The position numbers and the translations under genes are program-made. Of a stretch of DNA of 64,000 bases, positions 12,901 through 27,100 are shown one piece after another. A model generated the notes under the pieces. The model was given only the letters and a program-made list of their open reading frames with translations. It did not search any database and had not been told where the DNA came from. The stretch spans positions 19,564,501 to 19,628,500 of the forward strand of contig NC_135358.1 of assembly GCF_051622035.1 (NCBI RefSeq), in the 5' to 3' direction. This stretch comes from Arctopsyche grandis (taxonomy: Eukaryota; Arthropoda; Insecta; Trichoptera; Hydropsychidae). The number at the start of each line of letters is the position of its first letter. Within the stretch, counting starts at the first letter, position 1.

Positions 12901-15900
12901 TTCAGGATCAAATAGTGGTATTGGTTTATCTAGTTCAAATCTGTTATACAAAGGGGATGGATCTAGTCAATATAGAGAGGACAGTTCAGGATCATATCAA
13001 CATGATAACAGTGGATCGTACAAGGGAGATTTATCGTCTGGAAACGGTTACACTGATAATTCTGGTCTTTACAAGTCATATCAATATGGAGGAGCATCGT
13101 ATGAACAGAATTCTGCTGCTAAATTAGGAGCTTTCGCAAACGGTGCTTCGAACGTGTACGTAAATCATGGATCATCTGGTCAGCAATTAAATTCAGCATA
13201 TAATAGTGGTCTGAACGCTTACACTGGATATACTGCAACTGGTGGTGCACATACTTTGACAGCCGGTGCAATCAATGCTGGACTTGTTGGTAAAACCACA
13301 TTAGTCGACACTCAACTATTACACAATAATGCATATGCTAACCAAGCTTCTCACGGTGCCTCAGTGCAGTCGTATGGAAACTCTGGTTCTGCACAATATT
13401 CAGCTGGATTAGCATACAATCAACCGAGCATTCTAACATCCCAAAATATCAACCATGGACAGCAAACATATACTGGATCTAAATTTGGAAACGGATATTC
13501 TCAACAAAGCGGTGCTTATAATCAATACTCACAAGGAAGCGCCAATCTTAATTCAGGTTATGCGTTTTCAACATCAGCTCCCATAGTGCAACAACAAGTT
13601 TTGTACGCTACTCCATCGGTGCAAACTGTAGCTCACATAGTATCACCACCAAAGACAACGCTGACCCAAGGAGTATTTGGAGTTCAAAAGCAAGCCGTAT
13701 CATTTGTACAACCTATTGTAGTATCGTCTACTCCTAAGACGTTAGTACAACAACCGTATCAGCAATCTTACAATTATCAAACTGTGTCAGTTACACCAAG
13801 TGTGGCTACAGTCACCCAAGCTCCAATCATTCAATACCAACCTCAATATTATGAAAGTTCAACACCGAAAGTTTCCATAATAACGTATGAAAAACCAGCA
13901 GTTTCAGTATACAAAAATCCATTATTGCCTGTAAATAATGTCACACCTATCCCTACCATTGCTTCGGTGCCAGCTTATTCAAGTTACATATCCCAACCAT
14001 CAACTATACAGTATTTGAAACCAACAATTTCATCATACAATTTTGAAGCCAGTAAAAATGCTGGACAAGTGTACCAGCAACAAAATGCCGTATATCACAA
14101 TGTACAGCCGAATGTGCAAACTTATGAGCAAGTTAAATATGTACAAGCACCAGTTGTACAGCAAACTTATCAGCAGCCGTCTGTATCCCATCAGACGTTT
14201 ACTTCACATAATCAATACGTTAAGCCGGTCATTTCATCCACAGCAGTTCCGTTAACGTATGTGTCTGAACAAAATCAACAAAGCCAGTCATTCTCTGCTT
14301 TCAAAGGTCCTGATTATTTACCACCAAAGGTCGAGTATAAAAAACCGGTCTACGTGTCTTCAACTCCAGCTTCATATCAACAATCTTACAGTGCAGTTAA
14401 TCAAAAAGTATCATATCAACAACCTATCCAGGTAAAACAAGAGTATCAGTTTGTTTCGTCTACTCCAGCGCCTGTTAAATATCAACCACAGGCAGTTGTT
14501 CACAAATATGAAGCACCTAAAGCAGTCTTTACACAGCCCGAATATGTTTCTACATACATTTCGTCAACTCCAACTCCAATCAAATACCAACAACAGAGTG
14601 TGATTCACAAATATGAAGCACCCAAAGCAATCTTTACACAACCTGAATATGTTTCTACGTATATTTCTTCTACTCCAGCTCCAATCAAATATCAACAACA
14701 GAGCATAGTTCATAAATATGAAGCACCCAAAGCAATCATTACACAACCTGAATATATTTCTACGTATGTTTCTTCTACTCCAGCTCCAATCAAATATCAA
14801 CAACAGAGCATAGTTCATAAATATGAAGCACCCAAAACAGTCTATACACAACCTGAATACGTGTCTTCATATGTTTCGTCTACTCCAACTCCAATTAAAT
14901 ACCAACAACAAAGCGTAGTACATACTTATGAAGCACCTAAAGCTGTTTATTCCCAACCACAGTATGTTTCATCAACTCCAGCACCAATCAAATTCGAACA
15001 AAGTTACATTCAAAATTACGATGTGCCAAAGACTGTGGTTTCATCTACATTTGCTCCATTGAAATATGAACAGCAGAGCACAATTCATACATACGAAAGT
15101 CCAAAACTATTGCAATCAGTTTATTCTTCTACTCCAGCTTCTTTGAACTATCAATCACAAAATCAAAATGATTTCTCTTACCAATACAAAACTCCCGCAA
15201 GAGTTCAATACGTTCAACCGGTGGTATCATCAACTCCAGCTATAGTTAAATTCGAACGCACTTTCAATTATAAATTGCCACAGACTTATGTGACTCCAAA
15301 AGTACAACAACCACTTATTCAAATATCTTCTCCAGCGCCTTTTGTCTATGAAAAGCCAAGCAAAGTTGTAGAATCATTCCACATCTCTTCAAATTACAAA
15401 TCTGATTCTGGATCAAATTATAATTCATACGTATCTTCAACTCCAAGACCCCATACTTATGAACAAACTTATCAAGCTCCCAAATTTGTCCAATCGTCCA
15501 CATACCTTCCACCTAAAGTAAATGTACAACATTATACATCAACCATTGCTCCTGTTGCATACAAAACTGTAACTCAACCTTCATTGGTAACATCAGTATA
15601 TAAAGGACCTGATTATTTACCACCTGTAACGACAATTAAGGGTTATAACCGGGAAAATATCAATGTCAAATACGTATCAGTGACACCACCACCTGTGAAA
15701 ATAGTTTCTAGTACGACTCCTTTGCCAATATACCGTGAACCTGTAAGTTATAACATTAATCCTATTCAAGAGTTTACTTTCAACAAAATTGCCGTGACCA
15801 CAGCACCTACTATTAGGTACAGGAAGCCAGTATTACTCCAACAAAACTATGCACCTGTAGTTAAAATAACTGAAAAGCCTGTAGAATACAGTTCTACCTT

Positions 15901-16936
15901 TGGATATGCCGGTGATAGTTCAGTTAATTTATTAGGATTTGGAACGGTAGGACCTGATGCTGGTTTAGTACATTCTTCAGGATATTCTACGGTCGCTGCC
16001 GAACAATACATCCCCGTAACTCAAAATATAATTAAAAAGGTAACATATGCGCCCGCCACTCAAAAGTATGTTGACGTGACTCCTACCATTGTACGAAGAC
16101 CGAGACCAAAGGTAGCCGTTGTTACTAAAGTTAACGATTTCAATCCACTGATTGTTAAAAAGTTGGGAGCGGTTTGCAGCTGTAGATCAAATGTATTACG
16201 CCTGCGAAAACCTAGGCCTGATGTTGAATACGAGGTTGAGTATGAGAATGACTACGATGTACCTGTAAATGGAGACAATGATGAGGAATGGACTTACAAA
16301 TCTGGATCTCTCGACGGATCGCCTAATTATTCAGTACAACCTCAGATATCTTCGACATACGCAAGCGTTCCTGTAATTAAAAAACAAAAGGTAACCTTCG
16401 TTTCGTCGACACTAAGTCCTATCATAGTACCAGATGAATCACCAAATTACGAAGAAGAGTATAATTACCGACCTAAAGTGAAGTCTACCTTACAACCCAT
16501 AATTGTCACAGAGGAAAATTACCCAGATATAGTACCAATAGTAAAGACACAAAACGTTCGTCCATACAGAGTTAAAACTAGAGTTAATGCTGTGACCGCA
16601 GCTCCGACTCTTGCAACAGTCTTGATTCCAGAATCGCAGTCTTTAGTTGATGTAGACTCAGCTAGGGCATTCGACCGTTACGGACCAGGCGGATGGAGAG
16701 GTCGCGACGAGACTCTTCAAGGCACTGTTGATTGTAAGAGAGTGGGTCTCTTCAGACATCCCAAGCATTGTAATAAGTTCTATTCTTGCCGATGGGACTG
16801 CACCAAGAAGAGGTTCACGCTGCACGTGTTCAATTGTCCCGTACAGTTGAGCTTCGATCCGACAATGGGAGCTTGTAACTGGCCAAGTCAAGGACCAGCA
16901 TGTCAAGGTGATACATTGTTGCCATCAGGTTATTAA
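9983..16936 (+). CDS. Chitinase-like (catalytically dead GH18) mucin-like protein with three chitin-binding domains, 5' end missing
   Basis: Eight exons join in phase: 9983-10285, 10369-10607, 10688-10885, 10965-11088, 11164-11428, 11501-11713, 11786-11923, 12000-16936 (stop TAA). They give about 2,138 residues. Visible residues 1-280 look like the middle and end of a GH18 chitinase barrel. Where active chitinases have DGLDLDWE this protein reads HGVDLYEA, so the acid/base Glu and two of the three Asp are gone and hydrolysis is not expected. Two peritrophin-A/CBM14 cysteine domains follow (residues ~295-355 and ~370-430). Then come about 1,550 residues of Gly/Ser/Ala/Tyr and Pro/Gln/Ser/Tyr repeats and a third CBM14 at ~2070-2130. 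It is probably a secreted chitin-matrix structural protein. No signal peptide or start codon is visible, because the exon at 9983 opens at a splice acceptor; upstream exons must lie further 5' or outside the window. It runs tail-to-tail with the lyase gene. Group VI chitinase (Cht6) descent is one possibility, unproven. Confidence 0.9.
12174..12560 (+). repeat. In-frame 21-bp tandem repeat array (YNAASGx heptads)
   Basis: Inside the last exon of the chitin-binding gene, about 17 tandem 21-bp units encode heptapeptides of the form Y-N-A-A-S-G-x, with variants YNAGSGA, YDAASGS, HNAASGS and YNAANGA. The core units are nearly identical in DNA, which suggests recent slippage or unequal exchange. 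Flanking units (YNSGNGV, YSAGNGG, YNSGNTA, YKSGIVS) have diverged more. The array is open in several other frames because the unit length is a multiple of three; those frames are not genes. Confidence 0.95.
14440..15010 (+). repeat. In-frame ~105-bp tandem repeats (35-residue SSTPAPIKYQQQ / HKYEAPK unit)
   Basis: Five to six consecutive units of about 35 residues each contain SSTPAPIKYQQQS, then V-H-K-Y-E-A-P-K, then T-Q-P-E-Y-V-S. More degenerate SSTP units continue to about 15450. The Pro/Tyr/Gln-rich spacing resembles resilin-like or other elastic cuticular linkers. A GPDYLPP motif occurs near 14310 and again near 15605, with a related TYLPPK near 15505. This sits between the second and third chitin-binding domains. 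Confidence 0.9.
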
Positions 16937-17553
16937 ATTATTTGAGTGATTTTAAGTATAAGAACGAAACAGCCTTCATGAAAAATTTCAATCGCTTTAT
17001 ATATGTAAATATTTTATATTAAATTTGATAAATGTTACCATGACAATTCGACTATTATACTGCCATATTAAATTATATTCATATTCATTCATTAAAATTA
17101 TTTATATAATATTGTAAGCAAACAATAATCATAATCATTTTCATATGGCAAACAAGTGTGAATGTAAACACGGTTATTATTAAATTATATTATTTCTTAT
17201 TGTATTATTTAATTTTCGACATAAATACATATTGTCATTGTTTGGTGAGAGTGCCATTTGTTTTATATAGTGTGCTATGGGATGGATGTTAATGTATCTA
17301 TAATATAAATATACTTTTAAATGTATAATACATTTTATATCATTTTTTTTTCTTTATATAAAAAAATCATTTTATATTTTTGTAACATCCTAATATCAGG
17401 GTATTTTAAACAGTGAAAATTATATTGGATACACATATCTAGACATAAGAGAATGTGACAACTACTGATATTTATGCATAGTGTGTAAGTTTATGTGTGT
17501 ACATGTATCAAAAATTTTAATTGGATACAATTTTGTATTGTGTGATTGTCAAA

Positions 17554-17559
17554 AATAAA
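17554..17559 (+). terminator. Poly(A) signal AATAAA of the chitin-binding gene
   Basis: This is the first canonical AATAAA found after the stop at 16936 and implies a 3' UTR of about 620 nt. Weaker ATTAAA-like hexamers occur earlier. The 985 bases between the two convergent stop codons (16937-17923) hold only the two 3' UTRs, all AT-rich. Confidence 0.5.
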
Positions 17560-17923
17560 CTCTATTTTCATTTAACGATTAGTGCTATTATTTTTACACC
17601 ATCATCACAGTGGTCTAATATCTTATCATAAATGGGACAATCAGTCCTAAGGGAAATCTCGAATATTGAAAGGTTGATACAGTTATGTATATAATTCACA
17701 AAATGGGAATACTGCAACATTATATGACATATATAAATGATTTCCAACAGCTATTATTTAATAAGAGTATTTCTACAATCCATAAGTATACATATATGTA
17801 TGTAAAATAAATCAGAGTTTCCGTTTAAACTGGTCACCCGCTATAGTATAATAATGTAATCAAAACAATATAATAAAAACGATAGATTTTGGAAGATTTT
17901 AATTGACTGATATATGTGGTAAT

Positions 17924-20900
17924 TCATATGGCCAAATCAGCGAACTTCTTCGTGGCGAGACTATTCTTGTATAATGCTAGAATAGGTTTGACTTCATCGT
18001 CCAAAAACTCAACCACTTGTTCTGGGGCTCTGCCAATGAAAGTTGATGCATCCAATATATCATCGAGTTGGTCAATGATTGGTTCAAAGTACGGATCATC
18101 TTTGACACGCGCTATTAAATCATTATCCTGGCCTAACTGTTTAACTTGATTGGACGCTTGTTGAGACAGAACCCTGATCTTTTCATGGCACACTTGCCGG
18201 TCGCCTCCAGCCTTCACCATGGCCATGATGATGTTCTCTGTGCACATGAATGGCAGTTCTTGTAATATATGACGCTCGATTACCTTTGGATAGACAATGA
18301 GTCCTTTCGTTATGTTTAAAAGTGTGAGTAATACAGCGTCGGCAGTGAGGAATGATTCTGCTACTGTTAAGCGTTTATTAGCCGAGTCATCCAGGGTCCT
18401 TTCGAGCCATTGAGTTGCGTGTGTATTAGCTGCACTAGAAAATAGTGTGATAAGATGTCTAGCCAATGCACAGCATCTCTCCGAACGCATTGGATTCCTC
18501 TTATAAGGCATCGCACTGGATCCTATTTGGGAAACCTCGAACGGTTCTTCCAATTCTTTTCGAGAAGCTAGCAAGCGAATATCTGTGCACATCTTATGCA
18601 CTGTTGAGCCAAAACTAGATAGTGTGGCTACACATTCAACATCTACCTTCCTAGAGTAAGTCTGTCCAGTAACTGGATAAGACTTTTCGAATCCAGCTAA
18701 CTCAGCAACTCTACGGTCCAATTTTTTGACCTTTTCAGAATCTCCAGCAAAAAGTTGAAGAAAAGATGCTTGAGTACCGGTAGTGCCTTTCAGACCTCTA
18801 AAGCATAGTTCAGAGCTGGCACGACGTATTGCACGTTCGTCCATAATGAGATCCTGAAGCCAAAGTGTGGCTCTTTTGCCAACTGTCGTCAATTGGGCTG
18901 GTTGTAGATGTGTAAAGCCCAAAGTTGGCAAATCCCTAAAAGAATTTTAAGTTAGTAAAAAACTTTTAAATAATTAAATAAAATATAATAAAAATTATAT
19001 AAGGTTACTTGTATTTGTCTGCAAATAAGGAAAGATGGTGGATCACCGAGGCAAGTTTTGGCAAGAGTATGTTAAAGCCATCTTTCATTAGAATGAGTTC
19101 TGTGTTGTCAGTGACGTAACAAGATGTGGCTCCGAGATGGATAATTCCAGCAGCCATAGGGCACCGAGCTGCTAGTACATGCACATGGGCCATCACATCG
19201 TGCCTAGTCAACTGTTCTTCAGCAGCAGCAGCAACAAAGTCAATGTCGTGTATATTAGTTTCCAATTCAGCAAGTTGTTCATCGCTTATATCTAAGCCTA
19301 ACTCCTGAAAGAAATAAAATTGACTAAATTAATGAAAAATTAAGTGACAACAGTAATGTAAGTATATTTTAAAATAAATTTAAATTAAATATTATTTTTC
19401 TATGATAGATATTTTTAAATTGAAATCATATGCGTGATAATAAAAGAGTCTTGTAAAAAGAGACCTCTATTGAATGGTTTTATCACAAAATTCGGATAGA
19501 TTAAAAGTATAATGAAAACGAAGCAGGTAAAGTTATGTTATCTTTTAGTTTTTATCATTGGGCTGGGTAATCATTGTTCTTATCTTTCTACATATCGTCC
19601 TAATACACAATGATGTAAGTGACAGCATGAGTTTATGTCGCTTAAGCTTTTTTATATTTGAGAAATATTATGGTTGAATCATCTATATCGAAATATAGAT
19701 AACACATAGCAGAGAGTAACGATAGTCCAGTACACTGTTGTGGATCGTACCATTAAATCGGGGGATGTGAAAAGGGTTTCAAACAGCATTGAATAAAATT
19801 GTCCACTTGAGGAGATATTCCAGTAGTAAAGGGAAATATATTAAATAGTTCAAAATGGTGTCAATACAAACTATAGGATCTGTGATGATCAAGCTGTTGA
19901 AGTTGGTAAGTGAATTAAAATTTGTTTTCAACTATACTGAAATTCAACTCACATTCTTCAATAGATACATACATAAACGTATGTACTTTTTTTTTAAATT
20001 AGTACATTCTAATTGTATAGATAATTTGAATTAAAAAGTATTTTATAATAGTAAAATCAATTAAAACAACATGGCTGAAATAATTAGACATTGAAATGGA
20101 TGCGTCGTATGTATGAAATACATTACAAAGTATAAATGTATTAGTGAAGTTACCTTATTTTTTACACAATGAAATTGGAATGATAATTAGATATCGTGGA
20201 AATGATTCACAAAATAAAAAAAGTGTGTAGTATGTAAAGTAGCTATGATTCATTGTAGTAAATTTCAAGTGAATGAAGATTACGTCATCAAAATAATTAA
20301 AAGTTGATAATTAAATTAACGTAGTGTAAGCTTTTGGATTGATAAGAAGTTTTGATAAACAATGAAACTTTCAATTCACAAAAAAGTATCTGATATCAGT
20401 TGTACCAAATATTTTATGAAAACGGTGGGTAATAAATATAAACTCTATTCAAAGTATTTACATACTTTCAAATATTTTTACACATTCAAATTATTGTATT
20501 CAACACTCATCGTATTTACATATTCAAAGTATTTACATACTTTGAACCCGATACTATCTGCATTTAAACATGCGGCAGTAAAATCTTGTATTTGAGTTAT
20601 TTGTTTTAAAAAACTTACTTTAAAATAACATGAAATATGATATACACTGAAAAAATAATTTTTTTGCATTAATTTATTTAGTGATAAATATTATCATTCA
20701 TTGTTCAATATAAAAATTAACAATCATCCTATTTTATAAAAGGACATTCTGGTATTTAAGAGAAAATTGTAAATTTATAGGGTTATTAGGCAAAATGAAC
20801 GTGGTGCAATTATTGAATTAAGCGAGCCATTATTTGATTAAGTAATTTCATCTAAAACTACAATGAAAACTGGCGTTTGATTATTCTATTTTGAACGAAC

Positions 20901-23900
20901 AATTCAACGCCATAATTAATAATTTATTTCAAATCATATAATTTATGAATAAAGATTTCAATTAGAATATTTAGCACGATACAAATTCGCCATGCAATGT
21001 TTGGAACGAACCGCTTTAATTGGACAAATTAAATTAAAACAAGGAGGGAATGGCACCAAGTGTACTAGTGCTGGTGGGTCATCACGGGTCAATTAGCGGG
21101 TCTTATCAATTGAACATAGTTATTTACAGACGAAAGAGATGTTGAAAATATTCTCTTTCAGTAGACTACAAACACACAAGAGGGTGAATCGAAATAGGGT
21201 TATAATAAATCGAATGTTAAAACGCTTAAGTTAGAGACTGATAAAACCATAGGGGCGTTAAATTAATTTATTGAGAGTATGATTTATGATTCATCAGATC
21301 AGTATTTGTATTGATGCATCAGTTGCATATGAATGTAACAATCTAATGTACATACGTACATAATATTCAGTGTGGGTTGCAAATAATTAAGGAATTGTCT
21401 ATATAATTGTTTACATCCTTCATTAACATAAAAGACGTCGAACACACCCAAAAGTTGTTTTAATATATTTAAATTTTCGCTGGAATACAATAGGATTCAA
21501 ATTGATCGATAAGATAAAGCAAATTCACCGAAATCGTATTGAATTAACGATGAGTATGTTTTTTGTTTACAGGTATTGAATTTATTGGTTCTGATCCTAT
21601 ATAGAACTGGGTATGCAGGTCAGTTTTTAGGGGTGAGTGGACAGTGGAACTTCAACGAAGTGAAGATACCTGATGCTGAAATATTTGCATCGGGTGTGTT
21701 CGTTGGATACTTCATATATACATCGGTGCAACTTGTATCATACTGTTTCGGCGCCAAAGATCATCAAAAGTAAGCTTATTCGAATTAAATGCAAAAGCAC
21801 AAATGGACGTACTGTACTATAATTATGCTTTCAAAAAATCTTTCAGACAATTGACAGATACCATGATGAATTTCGTTGGTATTTTCTTGTGGATAGCAGT
21901 AGGCGGCATGGCACTTCACTACTGGCACGGTTACATGGGTGAACAACACTACAAACATATTTATTCTGAACGTCAGGTAATCGATTATTAAAACATAATT
22001 CTTACGATTATATTTTCAATTTGATGTCACATATACTAAAATGCTAATTAATTAAATTTCAGGTTGGTTTAGCTCTCGGTTCATTGTGTGTGTTGAACGG
22101 TGCAGCTCATCTATTGGATACAGTATTGGCTTTAGCTCACTTTTCACAATAAAAGTGATTATAATATAATATTTAAACATTAAGTACGATAGGATTAAGA
22201 AAAAATATAAAGTATAGCCAATGTGAAAAATGTAATTTTATATTTGAAATTCGTACAAAATATTACTAATAAATTGAATTTATATGTTTTGTTAATATGT
22301 GTGGTTTATTTACTAATTTAACATACAAACATCCTTTCCATATTCACATCAAAATATTAAAAAAACAATGCTTCTAAATCAATAATAACAAAGTACATGT
22401 TTGATTCACAAGAGTATTTTTATATTACAATAAAGATGTGTACGTACCACATATGTATGCTGAATTTAATAATGCATTATACGGTATGCAAAGTTAAAAA
22501 TTTGACATGGACGATTTGATAACGAGAGCTTAAATTTATATGTACTCATACATATTGATCATTTTGTACAATCGTACATATTTATAAACGGAGACTACAA
22601 AATTGTTTCTATGTATGCATATACATAAATGAAAATGAAGTTCATACCAAATTTATTGGTACTAGGTCGATTTTAGAGGTTTTATTTTACAATAACCATT
22701 TGAAATTTGAGTAAATTAGTTTACAATTCATACATACATACATATGTATATTCATATATGCACATACATACGTATATTCAATATGTAAGTACTACTTATT
22801 ACCAAAAAAAAAAAGACTAAATCTGAATAATTCTACGAGAATCTTATTTAGCTTTGATTTTTAGTATATTAATTATATAGAATTCCATTGGCTGTGGTAC
22901 TACATATTAAATTTTGTAGAAATTGAACATGATCCGATGACGTTTTGTGTAGAAAATATATTGAACATGATCCGACGAGCATGTTCATTCATATCAGAGT
23001 CAATTTGTAAAGATTAGTCGAACTTTAACATATATTTCGTTACTGAATTTAAAAAAGCTCTAATTAAATTTCAAATATGCAGGTGACAAGAACAAAATTT
23101 TGATACAAATATTCAATGAGAATCAATAACCATTGACTGGGTGGGGGGTGGAAATACAGATTAGTCTAATGTGAAATAGCGGAATTGAATTTTAAATTGG
23201 TCACATACATAAATAAGACTATTTCCTATAAAGAAAAAAAAACGAAAATTGATTACAGAAAAAAATAGCGTGATACATCGTTACAGGGCGTAGTCACTTG
23301 TTATCGTTTAGCTACACTATCTGTGAGCTGGCCTGAGCCCATAGATAAAAAACACGCTAAAAACAAACACAGATCGAGAAGGAAAGGCAGCAAGTCACAC
23401 GAGGGACAGCTCGACTTACGACGTTTCGTTCCAAGCACCTGCCTTACTCATTTCTCGATGATGAAACGAATGCCAATCTAATCGTTATCTGCTTTTGCTG
23501 CCGTGATAAAGTCATTTAGTTAGAAGGGACAAAAGAGTCATCATTCTCGATAATTACAGCTACACAGTGTAGGGCACAGTCGGTCTGGATTAACAGAACG
23601 GAATAAATCTGTATTGTGTAGTGTTTTTGGACAATTCACGAGTGTCATCATGTCGTCGTCGGTGAAGTCAGTGAGGTCCATCATCCTCAAGATATGTAAA
23701 CTGGTGAGTGAGCGCCATTTTATATTTTTATTACGATAAGCGTTGATTTTGGCCCTCTTTGGAGTTACTGCATATTTAAGTAAAATACAATCGATAATTC
23801 TACTCATGATTTGAATGAAACATTTCATCTAAATATCATCAAAACTAAAACATGGTACATACCAAAATTAATGCTAGATCTGTAGTCGGCAATTTTTTAG

Positions 23901-24078
23901 GTGACTGGGTGAATTTTAAAATATTATTTTATATAACTTATATATATTTGCTTCATTTAACTTGATTATTTTCTGAAGTCTTCAGCTGCTGAATTTTTGA
24001 GACGTAGAAAATATATAATATAGGAAATAATAACGTCAACTAGAATTTAAATAAACCTATAGTTGATGAATATATTAT

Positions 24079-24132
<54 letters not shown>

Positions 24133-27100
24133 TGTAATTATATATCTTGTAATTATATACATATATGTATATTTAATTATTTTTATTAAGTCACAGACTC
24201 CCCTAAATTGCCTATTAATCGAAAATAGTGCATTTTAATTGCTGCTAAAGTTTTATATATAGCAAATAAAATAGTATTTCAAATATCATTTGATGATAGT
24301 ATTCCAAAGCTTGCAAGTAGTAAAAAAACTTCCGATATAACTTTATCGACATATTGAAATACATATATGACATGTACTTAGGGCTGATTAGGTACTATTA
24401 TGCAGTCTAGCTTGTATTTATTCGATTACTATGATTTTTCAGGTTCTCAACCTAATCACCTTGATCCTGTATAGGGTAGGTTTTAAAGGAAATCTTCTGG
24501 GGATTGGGGGTACGTGGAATTTGAACGATGATAAAAGTGCTGATGCTGAAATCGTAGCTTCGGGAGTTTTCGTAGGATACTTCATATACACTACAATTCA
24601 AATTATTTCGGATTGCTTCAGACCGGAAGATTCCAAAAGGTATGTTTTGATTGTGATGGAATTTTATAAAAATGATTACCTTTCTTAATACATAAAATGA
24701 AAGATTAATTGTCATCAAGTCAAGACACTTAGACAGGTATCTTAACTTAATGGCAATACACAAGTACATACTATCCAATCGGATATTATGGCGATCTATT
24801 TCTTGAAAGTTCTATAAATTTTTGATTGATGTGTCGTTATTGAACGTTTCAAGTTGGTTTGCAGGCAGCTGACGGATGTATTGATGAGTTTTGTTGGAAT
24901 ATTTATGTGGTTTGCTGTGGGTGGAGCTGCAATTCACTACTGGAGTGGGTATGGAACCGAAGATTTGCACTGGCAAAATTATGCAGAACGAAAGGTAATT
25001 GCAATATGCAGTTCCCATTGCAATATTTAATTCAAAATATGAAATTAAATCGTCATTTATAATCATTGTTTAAATTTCAGGTCGGTTTGGCTTTGGGATC
25101 GCTCTGCATTGTCAATGGACTTGTTTACTTTGTAGATACAGTTTTGGCAGTCGTAGATTACTATAGAGACAATGCGTAAATCATAAATTTATAGTATTTA
25201 AACAATTAATTCTAAGATATAATTCGTTTATTAAATGAATTATTTTTTTTGAGCAGTTAAAATCTTTTTATACATTTGGGTAAGATTTAAAAAAAACAGT
25301 TAAGTCGCCATGACAGAAAGCATCAATGATCACTTATAAATGTACAAGATGTATTATAAATTACAGTGCAAAAATAGTTTTATAATGCAGTCTTTTTAAA
25401 TGGTGTACATATATATGAACAGAAAATCCATTTATAAATTTAAGTTTGAGTAGTATGTAGAGTGAGTGTAAATGTTGAGAATTTTGTATAATTTAAATTC
25501 TGACTATTAAACATAATATTGCTATAGTGATAAGTATTGTCATTTATTTTAACTAGTAATAAGGAAAAATCACAGACCAAAAGAGATGTATCTTTATAGA
25601 TTTTTTAGATATAATATCATGCATACTTACACAATACAATATGTATTTATGTATGTATATATTATATTATTATGCCACAATAATATGATACGCAAAATGT
25701 ATTATATTATTATTATGCTATTATAACCATGCGTGAATGAATGTATGTTATAGTTTCGTTTTTTATCATACTTTTGATTTTTTTCTAATAAAATTATTTA
25801 AAATTATACACAAAACAATATTTTTAATATTTAAAATTTAAATCATCAATAACTTATACGATGTCATATATAGAATATTTTCTGATATAAAATTAATTAA
25901 TTAAAATTTTATATTAGAACACTAATGTCATCACTCAATAGAAACAACTATTAAAGTAACTAAGGTTATTGAACTACTCAATAGCTCTATTTATATAACT
26001 ATTTTTGCTACTTAAAATTATATTATGTACGTATGTATATTATTTATCATTTTCAAACAAAAAGAGTCAATAAAGAAATACAACAAAAACAGGAAGAATT
26101 TGTTATGGAATAAATTAATTAAATTAAATTGATTTTAACTAACGGAGATATTGAATTACACACTAAAAATGAATGTACGTTTGTAAATTTCGAGTACACA
26201 AGAGTACGTTTGTAAATTTCGAAAATAAAAATAAAAATAAATCTAGAAATAGAGCTATTTTATACAGATCGAACCTGTACCTGAGCTATAATATTTTATA
26301 CACACATACATACATACACAGTAAGATAAGTAAGTAAAATTAGTAGATTTGATATGCGATGCATAGAAAGTTTTTATTGGAAAATATCAAATTATTAATC
26401 AACATTTGGGTGTCGGATTGGACTTAATAATTAATATGGACAATTTTAGTGTTCTCTCAAATTGGCACTGTCAAAATTGACCTGAAAAGGTTAACAACTG
26501 TCGTATGGGAGAAATGCCACGTCGGTTGTCCAATTTGCGTTAATCGAGGCACTGCCTGTTGATTCACTTAGCGAAATATGAGGAGCTATCCGCTTTGTGC
26601 AGCTATGTCACTGACTAGAAATAACAAAAGTACATCATTTGGAATGCGCCTACGTCTCGCAACTCGAACAGACAATTTAAATGGACATGAAATTTACAGA
26701 TAACAGAGAAACTACACATGCACAAGCAATCCTTATCGAAATTTATAGAAAACTTTCAACGGATAACTCACTTAGAGACCCAGTTTTTCGCTTTTTGTTT
26801 TGAGTATTGGTGAAATTGTGAAGGCGCCAGATAACAATTGCATTGTTATTATACCCGTATTTAAAAATACATACATACATAGGTGTATGAATAAATTACA
26901 GTACACGTGCTGAGTTAAAGTGGACCAAGTACTTTTAGGGAAATCTAGAAATTCTCAACATTTGGTGTCGACAGTAAAAATATCATGTAGGCACACTGAG
27001 CTTTAACTGTTACATTGGACTTAGTCCTTTTTTTTGTATACAAAGACCTACATGTATGTACATATGTATGACATGTGATTGAAGAACTTTCGCTGTCAAA

